From positions 2,828,501 through 2,892,500 of the forward strand of contig NZ_CP011389.1 in NCBI RefSeq assembly GCF_001007995.1: a stretch of DNA of 64,000 nucleotides. The letters are read 5' to 3'. The notes under the pieces are model-generated. The model searched no databases, was not told the origin of the DNA, and saw only the letters and a program-made list of their open reading frames with translations. A program made the position numbers and the translations under genes. Every line of letters begins with the position of its first letter. Positions within the stretch are counted from its first letter, which is position 1. Positions 1 to 8,231 of this stretch are shown piece after piece. The DNA comes from Deinococcus soli (ex Cha et al. 2016). GTDB lineage: Bacteria > Deinococcota > Deinococci > Deinococcales > Deinococcaceae.

Positions 1-32
1 AACGCCGCGCACGGGGCTGTTCCTGAACTGAC

Positions 33-168
33 AGCAGAATTCAGAGGTATTGAAGGAGTTCCCCCAATACCTCTGAACCGAGCAGAGCGAGCATCTGGAC
101 AGGACAGCGGTTGGCATTGGAGCCCTGGAGCGTGCTCTTGGCCTCTCAATGGAACTGGAAACCGCTGT
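33..168. repeat. Small intergenic repeat, family A, copy 1
   Basis: This 136-base element matches a second copy at 6631-6764. It opens with AGCAGAATTCAG, forms a hairpin (GAGGTATTG paired with CAATACCTC), continues with the module GAGCAGAGCGAGCA, and ends with a second imperfect hairpin closing on GGAACTGGAAACCGCTGT. The bases of the first stem differ between copies while pairing is kept. It resembles the small noncoding repeats known from D. radiodurans. No protein is encoded. Confidence 0.85.
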
Positions 169-478
169 GAGCGGACGATCTTCATGGTGGCCCGTCATTG
201 GGACGGCCGCTGTCACAATAACCTCACAACCGTAAAAAATTCACATTGCCGTTGTGTCTCCCGGGTCGCCCAGGTGATCGTATAGCGTGTAGATGACGTC
301 CAGCACGACTGTTCTGGCGTACATGATTTCCGTCTGACAGGGCAAGCGGCCCCCCGGGTGGGGGCGCCCGGCCCACCGTCTTCATTTTCCGCTTCGTGAG
401 TGGCCCGAGAGGGCCGCCCGGCTACCTTGAGGCCACTTCGGACCGCGCCACCTACTCCCGCCGGTCAAAGGACCTCAC
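169..478. other. Gene-free stretch before the CAP lipoprotein gene
   Basis: This 310-base stretch holds no convincing gene. A short AT-rich patch (about 219-245) is unusual for this genome and could hold a promoter. A GC-rich inverted segment around 349-375 could end transcription entering from the left. No Shine-Dalgarno sequence closer than the one before 479 is evident. Confidence 0.4.
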
Positions 479-1042
479 ATGCGCCAGTTCCTCCTGACCA
501 GCCTGCTTCCCCTGACCGCCCTTCTCGCCTCTTGCGGCGGCCCCAGCACCCCCAGCGCCGTCGGCAGCGCCGGCAGTACCGGCGGTCAGAGCAGCGGCCC
601 CCACGACACCGGGAATCAGACCATGAGCAGCGAAGAGGCGCAGATCCTCAGTGCGCTGAATGCCGCGCGTGGCGTGGCCCGCACCTGCGGCGGCGTGCGG
701 TTTGAAGCGGCGGCGCCCGTCACCTGGAACGGCTACCTGGCTGCCGCGGCCCGCGCCCACGCGGCCGATATGGCCACCCGGCGGTTCTTCGACCACGTGA
801 ACCCGGACGGGGCCACGCCCGCGCGCCGCGTCGAGAAGGCTGGCTACACCGCCTGGACCGAGGTCGCCGAGAACATCGCCGCCGGGTACACTGTCGCGAA
901 CGTCATGCAGGGCTGGATCGACAGTGCCAGCCACTGCAAGACCCTGATGGACCCGACCCTGCGTGAAGTCGGTATCGGGTACACGTACCAGCCTGGCACG
1001 CCCTACGGAACGTACTGGGTGCAGGATTTCGGCACGCGCTGA
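479..1042 (+). CDS. CAP-domain (SCP/YkwD-like) lipoprotein
   Basis: The 187-residue product starts with a lipoprotein signal (MRQFLLTSLLPLTALLASCG; predicted lipidation at the Cys of the LLASC lipobox). A low-complexity Gly/Ser linker of about 35 residues follows. The rest is a CAP domain: a helix with HAADMATRRFFDHVNPDG, then AENIAAGY, then a GWIDSASHC segment and a C-terminal YWVQDFGTR strand. Bacterial CAP proteins are secreted and of mostly unknown function; the conserved His and Glu are suspected metal ligands. A spaced Cys pair (TCGG and SHCK) might form a disulfide. The gene stands alone, with a repeat upstream and a convergent gene downstream. The family is clear; the role is unknown. 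Confidence 0.85.
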   Translation: MRQFLLTSLLPLTALLASCGGPSTPSAVGSAGSTGGQSSGPHDTGNQTMSSEEAQILSALNAARGVARTCGGVRFEAAAPVTWNGYLAAAARAHAADMATRRFFDHVNPDGATPARRVEKAGYTAWTEVAENIAAGYTVANVMQGWIDSASHCKTLMDPTLREVGIGYTYQPGTPYGTYWVQDFGTR

Positions 1043-1094
1043 AGGCGCAGGGGACGCCGGCGGCTGAAGGCCCGTCCCCGACACAGGAACGACC

Positions 1095-1130
1095 GGGCGG
1101 GGCGACTCTGTGAGGGGAGTCGTCCCGCCC
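1095..1130. terminator. Hairpin terminator between convergent genes
   Basis: GGGCGGGGCGACT pairs with AGTCGTCCCGCCC across a short loop, with one G-T wobble. It lies between the stop of the CAP gene and the stop of the convergent DUF937 gene, so it probably serves both. There is no long T-run. Confidence 0.65.
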
Positions 1131-1217
1131 ACGACGTGACCCCCACAGGCAGGCGCCCCGGTGTCGTCGGCAGCGCCGGGCCTTCCCTGTGGAGGGGTGT
1201 TCAGTGACGTGGTGCGG

Positions 1218-1955
1218 TCAGCGGCGACCGCCGAACATGCCGATCAGATCGTCCAGGGCGTTGCCGTCTCTGTCGCCGTCCAGCGCGCGGTTCAACGTGC
1301 CGAACAGGTCACCGCCGCCCGGCGCGCTGGTCTGCGCGGCCCCCGCGGTGGGGTAGCCGGGCAGCACAGTGCCGCCTCCCAGCACGCTGCCCGGGTGCGG
1401 CTGCTGCACCGGCGCGCGCTGCTGCCCGCCGCCCAGGATGCCGCCGAGCACGCTGCCCAATCCGCCGCCCCCCACCAGGCCGCCCAGGATGCTGCCCAGG
1501 TCCGGGCCGCCCCCCTGACCGGTGGTCTGCCCGCTGTTCGTACTCATCCCGCCCCCCTGCCGCTGACGGCCCAGGTACGCCAGGACCAGCGGGGCCAGCA
1601 TGCTCAGAATCTGCATGGCGAGCTGCGGGTCGATGCCGGCGCGTTTGCCGACGGCCTGCGCCGCCTGGGCCTGCTGGCCGCCAAACACGTGCCCCAGGAT
1701 CTTCTGACCGTCGTGGGTGTCAGGCACCTGCCCGCCGGCGAAGGCGTCCAGCGCCGACCCGTCGTGGCGGTTCAGGGCGCCGCTCAGGGTGTCCAGGCCG
1801 CCGGGCTGCGCGGCGTTGCGGGTCAGGGCGCCCAGCAGCAGCGGCAACGCCGCCTGCATGGCCACCTGCGTCTGCTGCGGGCTGGTGCCCGCCTGCTGCC
1901 CGATGCGCTGCTCTGCCTGCCCCATTCCGCCCAGCATGTTGAAGATGTCCATCAT
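1218..1955 (-). CDS. DUF937 (YidB-like) family protein
   Basis: The 245-residue product matches DUF937: MMDIFNMLGGMG at the start, a repeated helical module with ALPLLLGALTRNA (about residues 36-48), GGQKILGHVFG-like sequence (about 83-95) and MLAPLVLAYLGR (about 118-129). A Gly/Gln-rich tail with GGLVGGGGLGSVLGGILGGG-type repeats fills the second half. A strong GGGAGG site precedes the tandem ATG-ATG start. The family's function is unknown and there is no signal peptide. The glycine-rich tail looks disordered and could favour self-association, which is inference. The gene is monocistronic. Confidence 0.75.
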   Translation of the reverse strand: MMDIFNMLGGMGQAEQRIGQQAGTSPQQTQVAMQAALPLLLGALTRNAAQPGGLDTLSGALNRHDGSALDAFAGGQVPDTHDGQKILGHVFGGQQAQAAQAVGKRAGIDPQLAMQILSMLAPLVLAYLGRQRQGGGMSTNSGQTTGQGGGPDLGSILGGLVGGGGLGSVLGGILGGGQQRAPVQQPHPGSVLGGGTVLPGYPTAGAAQTSAPGGGDLFGTLNRALDGDRDGNALDDLIGMFGGRR

Positions 1956-2145
1956 GATGCGTTCCTCCCTTGGGATGCGCCCAGCCTAAGCCTCCCCGGC
2001 GCAGCGTCCGTGGGCGGGCCGTTCAGCAAATCCTGACGCTCGCGGCCCGCTGGCGGCGGTCCCTCCGCCACCCGGCGTATTCCGCTGCCGCCGCCCGGCC
2101 CGGTACCCTGAACGCTTCCGGTTCGGCAACTGGAGGAGGGAACCT

Positions 2146-2991
2146 ATGACCACCACCCCCGCCCCCCCCACGGGGGGCTCCCTTTCACGTCGGTCCCGGC
2201 TGGCGCTGCCCTGGGCGGTGACCCGGCTGGGTTTCCAGCGGCAGTTCGCGTACCCGCAGGCGGCCCTGTGGGGTCTGATCACCAACTCGTTCTTTGGGCT
2301 GCTGCGCGTCGCGGTGCTCCTGGCACTGTTCGGCACCCGCCCGCAGGTGGCCGGGTACACCCCGCAGGACGCGATCACGTACACCGGCCTGACCCAGGCG
2401 TTCATCATGGCCTTCAGCCTGTTCGGCTGGTTCGACTTCATGCGGGTCATCCACCGGGGCGAGGTGACGTCGGACCTGCTGCGCCCCGCCAGTCTGCTGG
2501 GCTTCTGGGCCGCGCAGGACGCCGGGCGGGCCCTGGGGCAACTGGTGCTGCGCGGCCTGCCCATGCTGCTGATCTTCGGGCTGATCTGGGGCCTGAACTG
2601 GCCGCCCGGTCCTCTCGCCTGGGTGCAGGTCGCCCTGAGCGTCCTGCTGGCCTGGGCGTGCGGGTTCCTGTTCCGTTTTCTCGTGAACTGCGCGGCGTTC
2701 TGGTCGCCGGACGCGGTGGGATTCGGGCGCTTCGCGTGGGCGGTGCTGGGCCTGGGCTGCGGCTTCCTGATGCCCCTGGCGTTCTTCCCCGAAGGTTTTC
2801 GTGCCGTGCTGGCCTGGACGCCCTTTCCCGCCATGCTGAACACCACCGTGGAACTGTGGGTGGGCGTCACCAGCGGCGCGGCCGCGTGGACGGCACTGGG
2901 TACGCAACTGGGCTGGACCGTGGCGCTGCTGCTCGCCTGTCAGGTCACGCTGCGGGCGGGACTGCGGCGGCTGGAGGTTGCCGGTGGTTGA
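2146..2991 (+). CDS. ABC-2 type exporter permease, first subunit
   Basis: This 281-residue membrane protein has about six hydrophobic segments and resembles the COG4587-type permeases of uncharacterised ABC exporters. The N-terminal 35 residues are polar and Pro/Ser-rich. The start has a good Shine-Dalgarno (GGAGGG, 8 bases upstream). The second permease gene overlaps its 3' end, and the ATPase follows about 1 kb downstream, so the three form one transporter. Substrate is unknown; related systems are often linked to drug or lipid export, but nothing here proves that. Confidence 0.8.
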   Translation: MTTTPAPPTGGSLSRRSRLALPWAVTRLGFQRQFAYPQAALWGLITNSFFGLLRVAVLLALFGTRPQVAGYTPQDAITYTGLTQAFIMAFSLFGWFDFMRVIHRGEVTSDLLRPASLLGFWAAQDAGRALGQLVLRGLPMLLIFGLIWGLNWPPGPLAWVQVALSVLLAWACGFLFRFLVNCAAFWSPDAVGFGRFAWAVLGLGCGFLMPLAFFPEGFRAVLAWTPFPAMLNTTVELWVGVTSGAAAWTALGTQLGWTVALLLACQVTLRAGLRRLEVAGG

Positions 2992-3802
2992 CGTCCGGCA
3001 TCACCTGACCCTGTACCTGCGGCTGCTGGGTGCGCAGATCCGCTCGCAGGGCGCGCACCGCACCTCGTTCATCCTCGACGCGCTGGGCAGCCTCCTGATC
3101 ACCGCCGCCGAGTTCGCCGCGCTCGCCCTGGTCCTCCCGCGCTTCGGCGGACTGGGCGGCTGGACGCTGGGCGAGATCTGCCTGCTGTACGGCCTCGCGG
3201 AACTCGCGTTTGTCCTCATGGACATCCTGTTCGGTGGCTTCGACGCACCCAACCTCTCCGCGCACGTCCGCAGCGGCTCGTTCAGCACCTTCCTGCTGCG
3301 CCCCGCCCCGCTGACGGTGCAGGTGTTCGCCTCGGACTTCGCGCTGCGCCGCATCCCGCGCGTGCTGCTCGCCGCCGCCATCGCCGGGTACGGCCTCACG
3401 CACGCACCCCTCGCCGCCGGGCCCGAGACGGCCGCCCTCCTGACCGCCTCGGTCCTGGGCATGATCTGCTTCTTCGGCGGGCTGTTCGTCATCGGCGGTA
3501 CTCTGACGTTCTGGACGGTGGACAGCGTCGAGGCCATGAACGTCCTCACCTATGGCGGCCGCACCCTGATCAGCTACCCCATGGACATCTACTCCGCGTG
3601 GCTGCGCCGCACCTTCACGTACCTGATCCCCGCCGCGTTCCTGTCCTACCTGCCCGCCCTGCACCTGCTGGGCCGCTCCCTGCCCGACGGCCTGCCCGGT
3701 TGGGCCGCACTGATCGGACCGCTGGCCGGGCCACTCGTGCTGGCCGGGGCGTTCGCGTTCTGGCGTGTCGGCGTGCGGCACTACCAGGGGACCGGGACAT
3801 GA
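2984..3802 (+). CDS. ABC-2 type exporter permease, second subunit (DUF990-like)
   Basis: This 272-residue polytopic protein resembles the DUF990/COG3694 permease that pairs with COG4587. I chose GTG at 2984 because GGAGG lies 6 bases before it; a TTG at 2978 is possible but too close to that site. The gene overlaps the end of the first permease, which implies translational coupling. The pattern SFSTFLLRPAPLTVQVFASD after the second helix pair is typical of this family. The ATPase gene is separated from it by 193 bases that contain a repeat element. Confidence 0.8.
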   Translation: MVDVRHHLTLYLRLLGAQIRSQGAHRTSFILDALGSLLITAAEFAALALVLPRFGGLGGWTLGEICLLYGLAELAFVLMDILFGGFDAPNLSAHVRSGSFSTFLLRPAPLTVQVFASDFALRRIPRVLLAAAIAGYGLTHAPLAAGPETAALLTASVLGMICFFGGLFVIGGTLTFWTVDSVEAMNVLTYGGRTLISYPMDIYSAWLRRTFTYLIPAAFLSYLPALHLLGRSLPDGLPGWAALIGPLAGPLVLAGAFAFWRVGVRHYQGTGT

Positions 3803-3867
3803 GGGCTGTGGGTTCTGAGTATCGCCCCGACCGTCACGACACGCCATTTATGAGAGGAGGCACCTGC

Positions 3868-3996
3868 TATGGATTCCCTCTGTTTCGTTGGCAACCCGGA
3901 ACGCCACCGGATTGTCAACTCCACGCCCGGAACCCGTTTCGCTCCCACTCGGATCCGCTCGAACTGAACGGTTAAACCGTCCAGTCGGAGGTCATA
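3868..3996. repeat. Inverted-repeat element, family B, copy 1
   Basis: This 129-base element matches copies at 24954-25085 (opposite orientation) and 61515-61648. It opens TATGGATTCCCTCTGTTTCG, holds a hairpin built on GGCAACCCGG, and carries a second stem (CTGAACGGT with ACCGTCCAG) near its right end. It ends CGGAGGTCATA and is followed by TGA. The left flank carries an orphan Shine-Dalgarno (GAGAGGAGG, 3852-3860) and TGC where the other copies have TGA. Confidence 0.8.
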
Positions 3997-4952
3997 TGAT
4001 TCACGTCGAGCACCTGCGCAAGACCTTCACCACCCGCACCGGCCGGTTCCTCAGCGCGGGGCGCCGCACCCACGAGGCCGTCCGGGACGTGTCCTTCCAC
4101 ATCCCACGCGGCGAGATCGTCGGCTACCTCGGCCCGAACGGCGCCGGAAAAAGCACGACCGTCAAGGTCCTTACCGGCCTGCTCGTCCCCGACAGTGGCG
4201 TGGTCACGGTGGGCGGCCTGACGCCCTGGCAGGACCGCCGCCGCCACGTCGCGCGGCTCGGCGCGGTGTTCGGGCAGCGCACCACCCTGTGGTGGGACCT
4301 GCCGGTCATCGAGAGCCTGCGTCTCCTGCGGCACGTGTACCGCATCCCGCAAGGCCGCTGGCAGGCGAACCTGAGCACCTTCACCGAACTGCTCGACCTC
4401 GGGCCGTTCCTGCACACCCCCGCCCGCGCGCTGTCGCTGGGGCAGCGGATGCGCGCCGACCTCGCCGCCGCGCTGCTGCACGACCCCGAACTGCTGTTCC
4501 TGGACGAACCCACCGTCGGCCTGGACGTCGTGGCGAAGGACCGCATCCGGGACTTCATCGCCCACATCAACCGCGAGCGCGAGGTCACGGTGCTCCTGAC
4601 CACGCACGACCTCGGGGACGTCGAGCGCCTCGCGCGGCGCGTCCTGATCATCGACCACGGGCAACTGCTGTTCGACGGCGACCTCGCCCGCCTCCAGGCC
4701 GCGTACGGTTCGCAGCGCGAACTGCACGTGGACTTCGACGGCCCTGTCGCTCAGGCCGAGGTGCCGGGTCTGACCCTCCTGAGCCACGAACCAGGCCGCG
4801 CCACGTACGCCTTCACGGGCGCCGCTGCGGGGCCCATCGCCCGCGTCACCGCGCACGCCCCCGTCCGCGACCTCACCGTGCGCGAACCGGACATCGAGGC
4901 CACCATCCGCCGCATCTACGAAGGCGACCTGCTCCGCGCCGGGGTAGGGTAG
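3996..4952 (+). CDS. ABC exporter ATP-binding protein (ABC-2 system)
   Basis: The product has 318 residues, counted from ATG at 3996. Walker A is GPNGAGKST, the signature is LSLGQRM, Walker B is LLFLDEP and the switch is TTHD. It matches COG4586 ATPases that partner the two permeases just upstream. An upstream in-frame start would put 36 extra residues before MIHVEHL and is rejected because that segment lies in a repeat. The Shine-Dalgarno (CGGAGG) and the A of the ATG belong to the repeat, so the repeat now provides translation initiation for this gene. Confidence 0.9.
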   Translation: MIHVEHLRKTFTTRTGRFLSAGRRTHEAVRDVSFHIPRGEIVGYLGPNGAGKSTTVKVLTGLLVPDSGVVTVGGLTPWQDRRRHVARLGAVFGQRTTLWWDLPVIESLRLLRHVYRIPQGRWQANLSTFTELLDLGPFLHTPARALSLGQRMRADLAAALLHDPELLFLDEPTVGLDVVAKDRIRDFIAHINREREVTVLLTTHDLGDVERLARRVLIIDHGQLLFDGDLARLQAAYGSQRELHVDFDGPVAQAEVPGLTLLSHEPGRATYAFTGAAAGPIARVTAHAPVRDLTVREPDIEATIRRIYEGDLLRAGVG

Positions 4953-4957
4953 AGGCC

Positions 4958-5344
4958 ATGTCGCTCCCCGAAGCCACAGGCCCGGCCCCCAGCGTGAGCA
5001 CGGGCACGCTGTTCCTGGTCATCCTGACCTTCGCGGTCGCCTTCAACACCCTGTACCTGACGGTCATCCCCGAGGGCCGCCCCCTGCGAATCGCCTGCGC
5101 CGCCCTGCCCCTCGCTGCGCTGCTGTGGACCGCCGTCGCCGTCTGGCGTTCGCGGGGCGTGCCCAGCCCATTCCCCGCCCCGCTCCTGCCCATGATGGCC
5201 ACCCTCCTCAGCCTTCCCGTGTCCGGCGCGGTTCTCCGGCTCGCGCAGGGTGAGACCCTCGCGGCGGGGCAGTGGGCCATCCTGGGGCTGAGCCTGCTGG
5301 CATTCACCGGCGCAGCGATCTACACCCGCCGCACCCGGCCTTGA
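4958..5344 (+). CDS. Small four-helix membrane protein
   Basis: This 128-residue protein has four predicted membrane helices (about residues 18-35, 43-61, 73-92 and 103-121). It starts 5 bases after the ABC ATPase stop. A TAGGGT box 7 bases before the ATG could also give a leaderless transcript. No family is recognised. The glycosylase gene downstream overlaps its stop (TTGA). Association with the exporter is possible from position only. Confidence 0.6.
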   Translation: MSLPEATGPAPSVSTGTLFLVILTFAVAFNTLYLTVIPEGRPLRIACAALPLAALLWTAVAVWRSRGVPSPFPAPLLPMMATLLSLPVSGAVLRLAQGETLAAGQWAILGLSLLAFTGAAIYTRRTRP

Positions 5345-5967
5345 CCCTCTCGCTCGCCCCAGCCCACTTCCGGGGTGACCCGGTCAGCGTCGCGCGCGCG
5401 CTGCTGGGCGGGACGCTGGTGCGCGTGCTGGAGGGTGGGGAACGCCTGACCGGGCGGATCGTCGAGGTCGAGGCCTACGACTGCCCGCGCGACCCCGCCT
5501 GCACCGCCGGACGCTTCCACGCGGCCCGCAGCGCCGAGATGGCCATCCCGCCCGGCACGTGGCTGTTCTGGACGGCCCACGGTCACCCGCTGCTTCAGGT
5601 CGCGTGCCGACCGGAGGGCGTGTCGGCCAGCGTGCTCATCCGCGCCCTGCAGCCGCTGGAGGGCCTGGGGCACATGCTGAGCTTCCGGCCTGTCACCCGC
5701 GAACGGGACCTGACGAACGGCCCCGCGAAACTGGTGTACGCGCTGGGCCTGAACCCCGCGCGGATCAGCGGACGGCCGGTGAACGCCCCGGAACTGCACC
5801 TCCTGCCGCCCCCCGCGCCGCTGCCCGACGAGGAGGTGGAGGTCACCGCCCGCGTCGGCAGCCGCGAGGGTCGCACCCTCCCGTGGCGCTTCACGGTCCG
5901 GGGCAACCCCTGGGTGTCGCCTGCCGCGCCCAGCATGGACCTCGCCCGCCCGGTCAGCGAGAAGTAG
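5341..5967 (+). CDS. AAG-family 3-methyladenine DNA glycosylase, divergent paralogue
   Basis: The 208-residue product belongs to the alkyladenine glycosylase (AAG/MPG) family, which removes alkylated purines in base excision repair. I chose TTG at 5341, overlapping the upstream stop, because it aligns with the start of the neighbouring paralogue. Retained are GRIVEVEAYDCPRDP (catalytic-type Glu and first Tyr), VLIRALQPL and LTNGPAKL. The usual PASHA segment reads DPACT. The aromatic YVYIIYG-type segment is replaced by WLFWTAHGHP, and the Asn of the family NIS motif is Gln. The base-flipping pocket is therefore altered and activity may differ. Confidence 0.8.
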   Translation: MTLSLAPAHFRGDPVSVARALLGGTLVRVLEGGERLTGRIVEVEAYDCPRDPACTAGRFHAARSAEMAIPPGTWLFWTAHGHPLLQVACRPEGVSASVLIRALQPLEGLGHMLSFRPVTRERDLTNGPAKLVYALGLNPARISGRPVNAPELHLLPPPAPLPDEEVEVTARVGSREGRTLPWRFTVRGNPWVSPAAPSMDLARPVSEK

Positions 5968-6024
5968 CGCCGTGCGGGCTGAGACGTACAGTCCTTCTTG
6001 CCGCTGCACCCTACGCTGGCGCGC

Positions 6025-6630
6025 ATGGACCTCTCCCACGCCCGCGCCCTGAGCGCCCAGGCCTTCGCGGGCGACCCGGTCACCCTGGCGCGTGACCTGC
6101 TGGGGGCCGTGCTGGTGCGCGTGCTGCCCGGCGGCGAACGGCTGGCCGCGCGGATCGTGGAGACCGAGGGCTACGACTGCCCGCGCGACCCCAGCTGCTA
6201 TGTCGTCGCCCGGCTGCCCGGCGCGGCGGCAAGCATGGCGGGCCCGCCGGGCCGCGTGTACTACCACGTCGCGTACGATCAACCCCTGCTGAACATCGTC
6301 TGCCGGCCCGAGGGCGTGCAGGCCGCCGTCCTGATCCGCGCCGCCGAACCCCTGGCGGGCGAGGAGCGCATGCGTGAACGGCGGCCCGTGAAGCGCCGCC
6401 TGGACCTCACGAACGGCCCCGCGAAACTCGTCACGGCCCTGCACCTGGGACCCGAGCTGCGCGGCCAGCCGGTGGACGGCCCGGACTTCTACCTCGTGCC
6501 CGGCGACCCCCTGCCGGACGGGGACGTGACCACCACCGCCCGCGTGGGCCTGCGCCGGGGCGCCGACCTGCCCTGGCGGTTCCTGATCAGCGGCAATCCC
6601 TGGGTGTCGGCGGGGAAACCCAGCGCCTAA
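6025..6630 (+). CDS. AAG-family 3-methyladenine DNA glycosylase
   Basis: The 201-residue product is the second AAG-type glycosylase in tandem. Its ATG at 6025 follows TACGCT by 7 bases, so the mRNA is probably leaderless; an upstream ATG at 5998 lies before that box and is rejected. Motifs are RIVETEGYDCPRDP, RVYYHVAYDQPLLNIVC and DLTNGPAKLV. It keeps the Tyr pair and the Asn lost in its neighbour, so this copy looks more canonical, though the family His (PASHA) is again replaced (DPSCY). About half the residues match the upstream copy, pointing to an old tandem duplication. Confidence 0.85.
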   Translation: MDLSHARALSAQAFAGDPVTLARDLLGAVLVRVLPGGERLAARIVETEGYDCPRDPSCYVVARLPGAAASMAGPPGRVYYHVAYDQPLLNIVCRPEGVQAAVLIRAAEPLAGEERMRERRPVKRRLDLTNGPAKLVTALHLGPELRGQPVDGPDFYLVPGDPLPDGDVTTTARVGLRRGADLPWRFLISGNPWVSAGKPSA

Positions 6631-6764
6631 AGCAGAATTCAGGAGTATTGAAGGTGCCCTTCAATACTCCTGAACGAGCGGAGCGAGCACCTGACAACAC
6701 CAGCGGTTGGAAGTGGAATTGAAGGGCGTGGTGTTGGCCCTTCAATGGAACTGGAAACCGCTGT
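6631..6764. repeat. Small intergenic repeat, family A, copy 2
   Basis: It begins directly after the glycosylase stop with AGCAGAATTCAG. The first hairpin pairs CAGGAGTATTGAAGG with CCTTCAATACTCCTG, followed by the GAGCGGAGCGAGCA module and a second hairpin ending GGAACTGGAAACCGCTGT. It fills the gap between two convergent genes, and its right end encodes the last residues and stop of meaB on the minus strand. Confidence 0.85.
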
Positions 6765-7719
6765 ATGGATCCGGGGTCAGCAGCGCTGCGACGCCCTGCA
6801 CTGCCGTCCGCTCCCCGCGCGTGACCTCGGCGCGCAGGGCGTGCAGCCTCGTCGGGTCCAGGCCCGCCTGGAACGCCCGCCACGCGGCCTCGCGCAGCAG
6901 TTCGTCGAACCACTGCGCCGCCTGCCCCTGGCGTTTCACGCGCAGGTCCACGGCGGCGCGGTACGCCTCGATAGTCGCCCACACCCCGTCCAGCCCCTCA
7001 CCCGTCAAAGCGGATGCCCGCAGCGCCACGGGCCGCCACGGCGCGTCTTGTGGGGTCAGCAGGGTCAGTGCCGTGCGCAACTCCGTCTGCGCGCGCACCG
7101 CCGCCTGCGGGTTCGTGTCGGCCTTGTTCACCACGCACACGTCCGCCAGTTCCATGATCCCGCGCTTGATGCCCTGCAACTCATCCCCCGCGTTCGGCAG
7201 GGTCAGCAGCAGAAAAAGGTCGGTCATGGCGGCCACCTGCGTCTCACTCTGGCCCACGCCGACCGTCTCCACGAGGATCACGTCGAAGCCCGCCGCCTCG
7301 CACAGCGTGATGGACTCCCGCGTGCGCCGCGCCACGCCCCCCAGCGTGCCCCCACTGGGGCTGGGGCGGATGAACGCATTCGGGTGCACCGTCAGGCGCG
7401 GCATGCGCGTCTTGTCGCCCATGATGCTGCCGCCCGTCCGGGCTGAACTGGGGTCCACCGCCAGCACCGCCACCCGGTGCCCCGCGTCGGCCAGCCGCAC
7501 GCCCAGCGCCTCGATGAACGTGCTCTTCCCCACGCCCGGCACGCCCGTCAGGCCGATCCGCACCGACCGCCCCGCACGCGGCAGCACCTCCGACAGGAGC
7601 GCCTGCGCCTGCGCCTCATGCTCGGGCCGCGTGGACTCGACCAGCGTGATGGCTTTCGCCAGCGCCCGCCGCGCCCCCGACAGCAGCGGCAGCGTCAGAG
7701 GATGCGGAGTGGCGGGCAA
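6742..7719 (-). CDS. meaB: Methylmalonyl-CoA mutase chaperone GTPase MeaB (ArgK/LAO family)
   Basis: The 325-residue P-loop GTPase has Walker [24 protein letters not shown] as switch region and NKAD as the guanine-specificity motif. MeaB protects and reactivates adenosylcobalamin-dependent methylmalonyl-CoA mutase, encoded upstream in the same cluster. I chose TTG at 7719, which follows GAGAGG by 6 bases and overlaps the preceding gene by 25 bases; longer versions have an Arg/Pro-rich N-terminus unlike the family. The last residues (YSGFQFH) and the stop come from the family A repeat. Confidence 0.9.
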   Translation of the reverse strand: MPATPHPLTLPLLSGARRALAKAITLVESTRPEHEAQAQALLSEVLPRAGRSVRIGLTGVPGVGKSTFIEALGVRLADAGHRVAVLAVDPSSARTGGSIMGDKTRMPRLTVHPNAFIRPSPSGGTLGGVARRTRESITLCEAAGFDVILVETVGVGQSETQVAAMTDLFLLLTLPNAGDELQGIKRGIMELADVCVVNKADTNPQAAVRAQTELRTALTLLTPQDAPWRPVALRASALTGEGLDGVWATIEAYRAAVDLRVKRQGQAAQWFDELLREAAWRAFQAGLDPTRLHALRAEVTRGERTAVQGVAALLTPDPYSGFQFH

Positions 7720-8231
7720 GTGAACCTCTCTATCAGGTCGGCGGGGCGCAGTTCGCGTTCCAGGGTCGGCCAGGGGACGCGGTGCTCGGGTTGCACGTCG
7801 CCCCACTCGCGGGTCTGCACGACCTGCCCGTCCGGGCCGATCAGCCGTTCGATCCGCGCGGCCACTGTGTCCTGGCCGGGCGTGCGGCGCAGCACCCACG
7901 AGTACGCGCGGGGGCGGCCCGCCTCGTCCCAGTCGATGCGCTGCTCGGTCCGGTCCGGATTCCAGCCCGACGCGGCGCGCAGCACCAGCCGCCGCACCGT
8001 GCCACGTGCGTCCGTCCAGGTCTGCACGTCGAAGAACGCGTCCATGATGCAGGGCATCGACGAGCCCTGGAACGCCCGCCAGCCTCCCAATGCGGCGTCA
8101 TTCCCGGTCATGACCGCCCGCGCGGACGCGACAGGGGAGAGGCCCACCGGCCCGCTCACCCCACCCGCCAGTGCGGCCCCACCCGACAGCGGCGCACTCA
8201 ACAGCAGCGCCAGCATCAGCCGTTTCAGCAT
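7695..8231 (-). CDS. Small secreted protein, paralogue of the next gene
   Basis: This 178-residue protein has an N-terminal signal ([20 protein letters not shown]). The mature part has strands resembling YD-type repeats: [14 protein letters not shown] followed by [13 protein letters not shown]. Its ATG overlaps the stop of the upstream gene (ATGCTGA). No function is known. It resembles the 150-residue neighbour in signal, repeat pattern and size, so the two probably arose by duplication. Its location between the mutase and MeaB is unexplained. Confidence 0.65.
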   Translation of the reverse strand: MLKRLMLALLLSAPLSGGAALAGGVSGPVGLSPVASARAVMTGNDAALGGWRAFQGSSMPCIMDAFFDVQTWTDARGTVRRLVLRAASGWNPDRTEQRIDWDEAGRPRAYSWVLRRTPGQDTVAARIERLIGPDGQVVQTREWGDVQPEHRVPWPTLERELRPADLIERFTCPPLRIL

